Notes under the pieces: model-generated | Database searches by the model: none | The model's input: the letters and a program-made list of their open reading frames with translations, nothing else | What the model was told of the DNA's origin: nothing | NCBI GenBank assembly: GCA_001940755.1 | Contig: MEHH01000092.1 | Coordinates: 1-8,854 of the forward strand | From: Candidatus Heimdallarchaeota archaeon AB_125 | Lineage (GTDB): Archaea > Asgardarchaeota > Heimdallarchaeia > Heimdallarchaeales > Heimdallarchaeaceae | DNA length: 8,854 bases | Direction of reading: 5' to 3' | Made by a program: the position numbers and the translations under genes | Part shown: piece after piece, positions 1 to 5,090 of the stretch | How the letters are laid out: every line of letters begins with the position of its first letter | Position numbering within the stretch: position 1 is the stretch's first letter

Positions 1-57
1 AAATACTAATTGCATTTCATTTGCAAGAAGGAAATCATCTGTGGAAATTTTGTTCAC
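1..57 (-). CDS. Probable N-terminus of a gene running off the left edge
   Basis: Only 19 codons are visible. They start with GTG at 57-55 on the minus strand and stay open to position 1, reading MNKISTDDFLLANEMQLVF. The other minus-strand start nearby, an ATG inside the same stretch, reaches a stop within about ten codons. The GTG sits in an AAGGTG context, and a TATA-like TTATATAG lies at 81-74, so transcription could begin at or very near the start codon. The gene is co-directional with the E1-like gene, 80 bases after its stop. In known archaeal ubiquitin loci this place is often taken by an E2, a RING-type protein or a JAMM protease. The short amphipathic helix would fit an E2 N-terminus, but 19 residues cannot settle this. 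A chance open frame also remains possible. Confidence 0.42.
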   Translation of the reverse strand, partial: MNKISTDDFLLANEMQLVF

Positions 58-73
58 CTTATTAATTATGTCT

Positions 74-81
74 CTATATAA
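74..81 (-). promoter_or_regulatory. TATA-like box for the left-edge gene
   Basis: The minus strand reads TTATATAG here, about 20 bases before the GTG at 57. This suits an archaeal promoter giving a leaderless or nearly leaderless transcript. It is inferred from sequence alone. Confidence 0.35.
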
Positions 82-101
82 TCTGATTACAATCAAAGTT
101 T

Positions 102-130
102 AAAAAATATTGCATTTGAAAAGCGAAAAA
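102..130 (-). terminator. T-tract terminator after the E1-like gene
   Basis: Immediately beyond the E1 stop the minus-strand RNA has U5 (130-126) and U6 (107-102) tracts. Archaeal RNA polymerase often terminates at such tracts without a hairpin. If it does so here, the left-edge gene would need its own promoter, consistent with the TATA-like box beyond it. Confidence 0.4.
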
Positions 131-137
131 GAGCACA

Positions 138-1142
138 TTAATCTGATTTTTGTAACACTATTTTTATTGGTTGGGCAAGATTTTTATCTAGAACATAAAT
201 TACCGTTTTTTCAGTCTCCATTACATCATCAATTAATGATTCAGCTTCTAAGAGCTTACCCTGAGACATTAAATCTGGTTTTTCTAATCCATATGTTAAC
301 ATTAATCTCATTCGGAGTTCCTTTACTGTTTCAGTAGGATGTGCTACAAATTCTATCTGTTCAAGTTTGTACATCTCTCCACAAGCTGGGCATTCTTTTG
401 ATTTTTTTAGTTCAATAATAGTAGTAGCATTAGGAAGTCCATCATAAAAGAGATAATTAGTTAGTTTTTCACCTAATTCTAAAATCAATTTTAATGCTTC
501 TTGAGCCATTATTCCGCCAATAATAGAGGATAATGTTGCAACAGCAGGTAAAGGAGGTTCAATCTCAATTTCTTGTCTCTCTTTTTTTCGTTCTTCACCA
601 AATGGACTACATGCTTGAGCTAATTCTTCATCAGGTACCAAAGGTTGGCATTCAAAACATGCTGTTTCGTGTGGAATTATTACCTGAGCATTCCCCAAAA
701 AAGCAAACATACCACCCATGACAAGAGGTTTCTTTACTCTAACAGCCATTGAATTGATCCATCTTCTGTCAATGAAAGTATCCAAACAAGCAATTATAAC
801 ATCTGCTTGTTCAAAGACTGATACTGAAACATCTTGCATCTTTTTGTGAAAGAAATCAATATCAATATTGGGATTAATTTCTTTCAGTCTTTGTACAGCA
901 GTTTCTGATTTTGATTTACCAACGTCTTCATTTTTAAACAATAACTGTCTATTCAGATTTGAAACTTCTATCGTGTCAAAATCAATAATTGTTAATTTTC
1001 CTATTCCCGATGAGACAAGTACAGTAGCTACGTAGCTTCCTATGGCACCAATACCAACTAAGACGACATTTGCACTGTCAAGTTTTAATTGATCCCACCC
1101 AGGAATAAGTTGTTGTCGAGAGTAACGCTCATCTTCATCCAT
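138..1142 (-). CDS. E1-like ubiquitin-activating enzyme (ThiF/MoeB/UBA family) with C-terminal ubiquitin-fold domain
   Basis: This 334-residue protein should adenylate the C-terminal glycine of a ubiquitin-like protein and carry it as a thioester for transfer to an E2. Residues 1-255 are the ThiF/E1 adenylation fold: YSRQ at 7-10, nucleotide loop GIGAIG at 30-35, acidic D54/D56, the N62-x-NRQ segment, K76, and the ACLD strand ending at D121. Cys162/Cys165 (CFEC) and Cys251/Cys254 (CPAC) form the usual structural zinc site. Cys178, 13 residues after the first pair, lies where UBA3 has its catalytic cysteine and is the best thioester candidate. Residues about 262-334 resemble the ubiquitin-fold domain of eukaryotic E1s, with a YGLEKPDLMSQG stretch like UBA1. 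It has one adenylation domain, so it probably acts as a homodimer. The ATG at 1142 has AAGGAG eight bases before it. The ubiquitin-like gene is directly upstream, so the modifier is its likely substrate. Confidence 0.92.
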   Translation of the reverse strand: MDEDERYSRQQLIPGWDQLKLDSANVVLVGIGAIGSYVATVLVSSGIGKLTIIDFDTIEVSNLNRQLLFKNEDVGKSKSETAVQRLKEINPNIDIDFFHKKMQDVSVSVFEQADVIIACLDTFIDRRWINSMAVRVKKPLVMGGMFAFLGNAQVIIPHETACFECQPLVPDEELAQACSPFGEERKKERQEIEIEPPLPAVATLSSIIGGIMAQEALKLILELGEKLTNYLFYDGLPNATTIIELKKSKECPACGEMYKLEQIEFVAHPTETVKELRMRLMLTYGLEKPDLMSQGKLLEAESLIDDVMETEKTVIYVLDKNLAQPIKIVLQKSD

Positions 1143-1150
1143 TTGAAGAA

Positions 1151-1156
1151 CTCCTT
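1151..1156 (-). promoter_or_regulatory. Ribosome binding site of the E1-like gene
   Basis: The minus strand reads AAGGAG, eight bases before the ATG at 1142-1140. It is a strong Shine-Dalgarno match and fixes this start. Confidence 0.7.
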
Positions 1157-1179
1157 GAGTGATTCATATTGTAAGAACT

Positions 1180-1187
1180 GATATAAG
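1180..1187 (-). promoter_or_regulatory. TATA-like box upstream of the E1-like gene
   Basis: CTTATATC on the minus strand would place transcription start near 1157, just ahead of the ribosome binding site. The E1-like gene may therefore be transcribed separately from the ubiquitin-like gene, 139 bases upstream. Confidence 0.4.
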
Positions 1188-1269
1188 TTTGTTTTTACTA
1201 TCACATTGAAAATAGCTAGAAAATCTATAAAATGAATATTTTGAGAAAGAAAATTGAATTAAAAGAAAT

Positions 1270-1281
1270 GGTAAAATAAAA
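1270..1281 (-). terminator. U-rich terminator after the ubiquitin-like gene
   Basis: Directly after the TAG stop the minus strand reads TTTTATTTTACC. Two U4 tracts in an otherwise unstructured stretch suit archaeal intrinsic termination, possibly partial, before the separate E1 promoter. Confidence 0.35.
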
Positions 1282-1518
1282 CTAAAGACCACCTTTAGTT
1301 CTGGCAATAAGATAACATTTATCGCCATCCATCATTCCTGTTTGTTTGAGTATTTCACTGTCATCAAGTTGTTTTCCATGAAAAACAATAATGACTGTAT
1401 TGGCAGGAATCTTCTTCTTTTTGGCAACTTCTCTCTTTAATTGTGCAACTGTTGAATGTGGATCTACATCTAAATCTATTTTTCCTCCACCAATTGCTGT
1501 TACTACAGTTATTCTCAC
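1282..1518 (-). CDS. Ubiquitin-like modifier protein (beta-grasp) with GG-Leu tail
   Basis: This 78-residue protein has ubiquitin's length and layout: first strand RITVVTA, a helix about 22-35 (STVAQLKREVAKKKK), the IIVFHGKQLDD strand and turn, then MMDGDKCYLIAR and a flexible tail TKGGL. HGKQLDDSEIL aligns directly with ubiquitin's AGKQLEDGRTL, so K49 here matches ubiquitin Lys48, the main chain-linkage site, and the nearby hydrophobic strand matches the Ile44 patch. The tail has one leucine after Gly-Gly, so a protease must remove it before activation, as with eukaryotic ubiquitin precursors. It differs from SAMP/Urm1 proteins by this closer ubiquitin match and by its E1 neighbour with a ubiquitin-fold domain. 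The start is GTG at 1518 with AGGTG nine bases upstream. It probably marks target proteins, but whether for degradation or signalling cannot be read here. Confidence 0.93.
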   Translation of the reverse strand: MRITVVTAIGGGKIDLDVDPHSTVAQLKREVAKKKKIPANTVIIVFHGKQLDDSEILKQTGMMDGDKCYLIARTKGGL

Positions 1519-1527
1519 TTTTGTTCA

Positions 1528-1532
1528 CACCT
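1528..1532 (-). promoter_or_regulatory. Ribosome binding site of the ubiquitin-like gene
   Basis: AGGTG on the minus strand lies nine bases before the GTG start at 1518. No in-frame ATG precedes the beta-grasp fold, so this site decides the non-ATG start. Confidence 0.6.
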
Positions 1533-1565
1533 AATTCTTTCTAATTTTTTATTAACATATTACTT

Positions 1566-1572
1566 CTTAAAG
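1566..1572 (-). promoter_or_regulatory. TATA-like box of the ubiquitin-like gene
   Basis: CTTTAAG on the minus strand would give a transcript starting near 1543 with a leader of about 25 bases containing the AGGTG site. It falls between the PDCD5-like stop and the modifier. Confidence 0.35.
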
Positions 1573-1627
1573 CTTACCAAATTATTTCGTGTTTTTTTGA
1601 TTAAAAGAATCTGAAAATTATGAAAAA

Positions 1628-2020
1628 TTAGTAAGTTGTCTTTTTCTCCTTCTCCCCTTTTCGCTTGATAGTTATTGAAGAAGGAATCCCCTCTATTTCT
1701 CGCTCTAATTTCTTAACTCCTAATCTTGAGATTTGTTTTCCTTCCAGAAAACCAATTTTTATCATGTATAGAACGTTTTTGAAAATTATTTCTGCAGTCG
1801 GTTTTTTGGATTGTTGCTCATACAAATTAATCCAATAATCATATGCATCTGGAGATAAGAAAAATTGCATTAATGCTAATTTGTCCTTTTCTTCAACACT
1901 TGTTGGTGCTTCTTCTGCAGCCTTAAGCTCTTCCATTCGTTGTTTTCGTTGTTCAGCGATTTGCATCAATTCTTTTGCTTTCCTTTGCTTAATTTTCTCC
2001 AGCTCATCTTCAGTTGTCAT
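1628..2020 (-). CDS. PDCD5-family (TFAR19-related) DNA-binding protein
   Basis: This 130-residue protein matches the PDCD5 family, found in archaea as small basic nucleic-acid-binding proteins and in eukaryotes as PDCD5. Order of parts: a charged N-terminal helix (about 1-36, rich in K, E, Q); a linker with EEAPTS; a central helical bundle from KLALMQFFLSPDAYDYW through SKKPTAEIIFKNVLYMIKIG to the ISRLGVKKLEREIE helix (about 97-110); and the short SSITIKRK tail, equivalent to the TTTVKFNRRK end of human PDCD5. The closing KGEKEKKTTY is lysine-rich, where the human protein ends acidic. Its length is slightly above the usual archaeal 110-120. The ATG at 2020 has no clear ribosome binding site; a TTTAATAA box at 2060-2053 would give a leader of about ten bases. 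It is the first gene of the minus-strand ubiquitin cluster. A functional link to the modifier is inferred from position only. Confidence 0.77.
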   Translation of the reverse strand: MTTEDELEKIKQRKAKELMQIAEQRKQRMEELKAAEEAPTSVEEKDKLALMQFFLSPDAYDYWINLYEQQSKKPTAEIIFKNVLYMIKIGFLEGKQISRLGVKKLEREIEGIPSSITIKRKGEKEKKTTY

Positions 2021-2052
2021 TGGTTTTCTTCATCAGTAAAACAAAAATTAAG

Positions 2053-2060
2053 TTATTAAA
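2053..2060 (-). promoter_or_regulatory. TATA-like box of the PDCD5-like gene
   Basis: TTTAATAA on the minus strand, in the divergent region shared with the plus-strand amidohydrolase, would start a transcript near 2030. Confidence 0.33.
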
Positions 2061-2121
2061 CTTATTTTTCAATCACCTTAGAACTAAATTGAGCTCTTGA
2101 TTACAGATAAATCAGAAAGTG

Positions 2122-2131
2122 TTTTATTTTA
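2122..2131 (+). promoter_or_regulatory. TATA-like box of the amidohydrolase gene
   Basis: TTTTATTTTA lies about 26-30 bases before the expected transcription start near 2152-2156, so the mRNA would have almost no leader. No Shine-Dalgarno sequence is visible before the candidate starts, which fits leaderless translation. Confidence 0.33.
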
Positions 2132-2161
2132 GCTGAATTCATGTAATCATTGACTTATGTG

Positions 2162-3598
2162 ATGAAAATGGATATAGCAATCAAAAATTCATGGATTCTT
2201 ACTCTAACTGAAGGAAAACTAGGCATTATTAAGAATGGATCATTAGGGATAGAAGGAGAGAATATAGTTTATGTTGGTCCATCTGAAGGACTTAATCATA
2301 AATCTGCAGATGTTGTGATTGATGGGAGAAATCATCTTATTATGCCAGGTTTGGTTAATTGTCACATACATACAAGTATGCAACTATTGAGGGGTGGTGC
2401 TCAGGATTTACCAGAAATAGAATGGATGAATAAAGGAATAGGACCTTTAGCAAAACATGTTACTGGTGATGATATAATTTTAGGCTCAAAATTGGGCGTT
2501 TTAGAAGCTATTAGAACAGGAACTACAACTTTTTCTGAATATACTAGGAATGTTGAAAATCTTGTAAAGGAAGTTTATCTACCTTTTAATACAAGAGTTG
2601 TAGCAACTGAAACAATTAATGAAGTTTCTCAAACAAATAAGGCATCTCTCAAACCAACAGATCTGTATGAGTTTGATACATCTAAGGGAGAACAAGCGCT
2701 AAAGAAAAATGAAGAACTGTTTAGAATCTTTCAAAATGAAGATTTAGTAACTTGTTTATATGGTCCTCAAGCATTGGATATGGTCTCAGTACAGACACTG
2801 CTCCAGATTAAGGATAATGCCATTGAACAAAATAGTAAAATACATATCCATGTTGCTCAAGGGAGACGAGAAAGACTTCAAATTGAAGGTAGATTCGGCA
2901 AAGGTGAATCTACAGCTAAAATTCTTAATAGTGAAAATCTTCTGGGTGATTTTCTTATTGCTGTACATTGCCACGATACAGATGAGACTGAAAGAAAACT
3001 CATGGTTGACAAAGGCAGTAAAATGATAGGTTGTCCAAGCTCTATTACAATGATAGATGGAATTATTCCTCCGATTTATTCATTTTCAAAATTCGGTGGG
3101 GATGTTGGGATTGGAACCGATCAAGCTCCAGGACCTGGCAATCATAATCTTTTCAGAGAGATGAGAACTATTAGTATTTTAACCAAATCAATGGTTAAGG
3201 ATCCTACTGTTTTTCCAGCTTGGGAAATGCTTAGATTAGCTACAATACAAGGAGCTAAGGTTTTAGGTCTGGATAAGAAAATAGGGACATTAGAAGTTGG
3301 TAAGAAAGCAGATATTATTACAATAGATTTGTTGGATAGTTTCTTAACTCCAATAGTATCTCATCCATTTCACACTTTCATACCTAACATAGTTTATTCA
3401 GCAACTGGAAAGGAAATTAATAATGTTATTATTAATGGTAAATTGGTTCTGAAAAATGGAAAATTTACTGAGATAGATGAAGAATCAATTATCAAGAAAG
3501 CAAATCTTAGGGCGAAGGAAATTTATGCTAATGCAGCTGAAGATTGGGAAAAAGCTGATTCTAAAATGGTTCAAGATGTTAGAGATGGGTTACTTTAA
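2162..3598 (+). CDS. ATZ/TRZ-type amidohydrolase (possible adenosine-derivative or S-adenosylhomocysteine-type deaminase)
   Basis: This is a 478-residue metal-dependent hydrolase of the family that includes MtaD/SAH deaminases and chlorohydrolases. After a small beta-sandwich start (MDIAIKNSW, VVIDGRNHLIMPGLVN) come the metal ligands: H68 and H70 (CHIHT), H230 (HIHVAQ), H269 (AVHCHD) and D320 (GIGTD). LLRGGAQDLPEIEWM after the HxH is typical of deaminase-like members (usually LLRGxADDLPLxEWL). The C-terminus returns to the sandwich (KIGTLEVGKKADIITID). The position three after H230 is glutamine (Q233), where SAH/MTA deaminases have a substrate-contacting glutamate, so the substrate is uncertain. 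An ATG at 2162 was chosen; in-frame TTG at 2150, GTG at 2159 and ATG at 2168 are alternatives. It ends two bases from the converging deacetylase gene, and nothing nearby names a pathway. Confidence 0.87.
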   Translation: MKMDIAIKNSWILTLTEGKLGIIKNGSLGIEGENIVYVGPSEGLNHKSADVVIDGRNHLIMPGLVNCHIHTSMQLLRGGAQDLPEIEWMNKGIGPLAKHVTGDDIILGSKLGVLEAIRTGTTTFSEYTRNVENLVKEVYLPFNTRVVATETINEVSQTNKASLKPTDLYEFDTSKGEQALKKNEELFRIFQNEDLVTCLYGPQALDMVSVQTLLQIKDNAIEQNSKIHIHVAQGRRERLQIEGRFGKGESTAKILNSENLLGDFLIAVHCHDTDETERKLMVDKGSKMIGCPSSITMIDGIIPPIYSFSKFGGDVGIGTDQAPGPGNHNLFREMRTISILTKSMVKDPTVFPAWEMLRLATIQGAKVLGLDKKIGTLEVGKKADIITIDLLDSFLTPIVSHPFHTFIPNIVYSATGKEINNVIINGKLVLKNGKFTEIDEESIIKKANLRAKEIYANAAEDWEKADSKMVQDVRDGLL

Positions 3599-3600
3599 CA

Positions 3601-4317
3601 TCAAGTATCTCTATTTATTGGTAAATGCTTCTCAATTGGTAGAAATCTTGTTAATGCATTGAATTTTTCAGCATACTTAACTCCGCATTTCATTCCATTT
3701 GAACGACGGTTAATATCTACCCAATCATCCACTTGCTGCCAGTCATAAAAATCTCCATAAAGCTTTGCTACTTCTTTTACTTTGCTAAATGATGTTGTTA
3801 CATCTATGTAAACAGTAGGTAATGGAGATATTTCCTCGAAATACATGAACATTGGTGTGTGTAGTGGAGGTCTATAAGGATCTAAAGGTTCAGTTATTTT
3901 TGGAATTCGAGCATAGGTAATTGCATCATAGAGTATCTGAGCTGTTCCTCTATGATCAGGGTGTCTAGTATTCATTGACCAGGTAATAACTGCATCTGGT
4001 TTAACCTCTGCAATGACTTTAGCCATTTTAAGAGCACTTTCTCTTGTTGCTCTTACAGATGTGTCCCCATAATCCAGAAAGAGAGTTTCACATCCAATTA
4101 TCTTACCTACATCTTCACCTTGTTTTTCTCTAATTTCCTTAACTTCAGAAAAAGTCATACCATTAAAGTGTGATGCCATTTCTCCGCTTGTAGTCCAAGC
4201 CAAAACGACTTTATCCCCCCTATTAACATGATTTACAAGTGTTCCTATGCAGCCTATTTCGTCATCAGGGTGTGCAACACATGCTAGAATTGTTTTTTCT
4301 TCATTATTCATTATCAT
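3601..4317 (-). CDS. PIG-L/LmbE-family zinc-dependent deacetylase
   Basis: This 238-residue protein belongs to the PIG-L/LmbE fold, whose members remove acetyl groups from N-acetylglucosamine conjugates (GlcNAc-phosphatidylinositol, mycothiol and bacillithiol precursors, diacetylchitobiose). The N-terminal AHPDDE motif at 15-20 supplies zinc ligands H16 and D19 and the likely catalytic base D18. The second motif HPDHRG at 119-124 supplies the third ligand H122. The length is normal and no residue of the core set is missing. In archaea the substrate could be a GlcNAc-lipid, a chito-oligosaccharide or a low-molecular-weight thiol precursor, and the sequence does not choose. In-frame ATGs at 4317 and 4311 are both possible starts. 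A TTTAAAAA box at 4340-4333 predicts a leaderless mRNA. There is no signal peptide, so it acts in the cytoplasm or at the inner membrane face. It converges on the amidohydrolase gene. Confidence 0.9.
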   Translation of the reverse strand: MIMNNEEKTILACVAHPDDEIGCIGTLVNHVNRGDKVVLAWTTSGEMASHFNGMTFSEVKEIREKQGEDVGKIIGCETLFLDYGDTSVRATRESALKMAKVIAEVKPDAVITWSMNTRHPDHRGTAQILYDAITYARIPKITEPLDPYRPPLHTPMFMYFEEISPLPTVYIDVTTSFSKVKEVAKLYGDFYDWQQVDDWVDINRRSNGMKCGVKYAEKFNALTRFLPIEKHLPINRDT

Positions 4318-4332
4318 AACTTATCTGGTCAG

Positions 4333-4340
4333 TTTTTAAA
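4333..4340 (-). promoter_or_regulatory. TATA-like box of the LmbE-family gene
   Basis: TTTAAAAA on the minus strand lies about 20-26 bases before the two ATG candidates. This fits a leaderless transcript and the absence of a Shine-Dalgarno site. Confidence 0.4.
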
Positions 4341-4400
4341 TTTCATCCTTCATTATTTTTAATTTTTATTACTTTGAATTAAGTGTATTGTCAAAAATAC

Positions 4401-4408
4401 TTTAAATA
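4401..4408 (+). promoter_or_regulatory. TATA-like box of the coiled-coil protein gene
   Basis: TTTAAATA would place transcription start near 4430. That leaves either a leaderless start at ATG 4435 or a leader of about 28 bases containing GAGG (4447-4450), eight bases before ATG 4459. Confidence 0.45.
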
Positions 4409-4458
4409 ATCAAAACAATGCATAACAGACAAGGATGCTTTGTCTTGAGGCTACTTTG

Positions 4459-5079
4459 ATGTATAACGAACAAAAACACCAAAAAGTTGCAAGAATTCTG
4501 GAAGTTCCAATTCCTACTGAATTCTTTGATATGCTTCAAGATTTAGTTTCATACTATGGAAATGATGACAAAGCAATTTTGGAATCTATTAAGTCACATC
4601 ATAAAGAGTTGTTTGGTTCGCTAGATGATATTAAAGTTAAAACAGCTGCTACAGCTTCTAGAGCTGTAAGAACAATATCTGGAATCAATACCCCAGTTAC
4701 TGAGGGAAGATTAGAAAGAATCAAAGAGAATGGAAAGAAGTTTGAACAAAAAACTCAGAAGGAAATTGAAAAAGTAGACAAGTTACTTGATAAACTTGAA
4801 AATATCACTGCTTTTGAAGAATTGAAAGAAGAAATATCTTCAATGAAAAATATGATTGAAAGAATCCAATCTACTGGAGTAATCACACAGAGAACTAGAG
4901 GACCAAGAGCTGATCTTTCCTCATTAGATATAGGTGTTGCAGATTCAGTTACAAGATCATTGTCTCCTCCAGATCGACCTTTACTTGAAAATGTTTTAGA
5001 TAGTATGCTTTTCTTTGATGATGATGATTTAGATGAAGATTCTGAAGATGAAACAAAAGAAAAAACTAAAGATGATTAA
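4459..5079 (+). CDS. Unknown protein: possible ribbon-helix-helix head, coiled coil, acidic tail
   Basis: I do not recognise a named family. From the ATG at 4459 it has 206 residues in three parts. Residues 10-51 (ARILEVPIP, then TEFFDMLQDLVSYYG, then NDDKAILESIKSHHKEL) have the strand-helix-turn-helix pattern of a ribbon-helix-helix (CopG/MetJ-like) DNA-binding domain, with the alternating residues before VPIP as the possible DNA-contact strand. Residues about 84-137 are a charged heptad-rich coiled coil (EKVDKLLDKLENI, ELKEEISSMKNMIERI). A polar linker (RTRGPRADLSS) follows, then a short hydrophobic helix (LLENVLDSMLFF) and a strongly acidic end (DDDDLDEDSEDE) at 187-206. The start at 4459 has GAGG eight bases before it; 4435 would add eight residues. 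No membrane segment is present. It converges one base from the GTPase gene. It could be a DNA-binding or scaffold protein; the domain reading is inference. Confidence 0.8.
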   Translation: MYNEQKHQKVARILEVPIPTEFFDMLQDLVSYYGNDDKAILESIKSHHKELFGSLDDIKVKTAATASRAVRTISGINTPVTEGRLERIKENGKKFEQKTQKEIEKVDKLLDKLENITAFEELKEEISSMKNMIERIQSTGVITQRTRGPRADLSSLDIGVADSVTRSLSPPDRPLLENVLDSMLFFDDDDLDEDSEDETKEKTKDD

Positions 5080-5090
5080 TTTATTTTTTT
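5080..5090 (+). terminator. T-tract terminator of the coiled-coil protein gene
   Basis: Right after the TAA stop the plus strand reads TTTATTTTTTT, a run suited to archaeal intrinsic termination. It overlaps the last codons of the converging GTPase gene (complement of its Lys-Lys end and stop), so one stretch serves both genes. Confidence 0.5.

Noticed and set aside
110..337. 75-codon plus-strand open frame opposite the E1-like gene
   Set aside because: It lies antisense to the well-supported E1-like coding region, starts at a non-ATG codon and shows no family pattern.
533..721. 62-codon plus-strand frame inside the E1-like gene
   Set aside because: It is antisense to the zinc and catalytic-cysteine region of the E1-like protein, whose motifs explain the sequence fully.
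1282..1518. Assignment of the modifier as SAMP, MoaD or Urm1 for sulfur transfer
   Set aside because: The GKQLDD turn and a lysine at the Lys48 position match ubiquitin better, the tail has an extra residue after Gly-Gly, and the neighbouring E1 has a ubiquitin-fold domain. A sulfur-carrier side role is not excluded.
2760..3026. Overlapping short frames on both strands within the amidohydrolase gene
   Set aside because: The amidohydrolase frame carries the metal ligands through this stretch; the other frames are by-products of its codon use.
3477..3662. 61-codon plus-strand frame crossing the amidohydrolase and deacetylase ends
   Set aside because: It overlaps two real genes in other frames and has no start signal.
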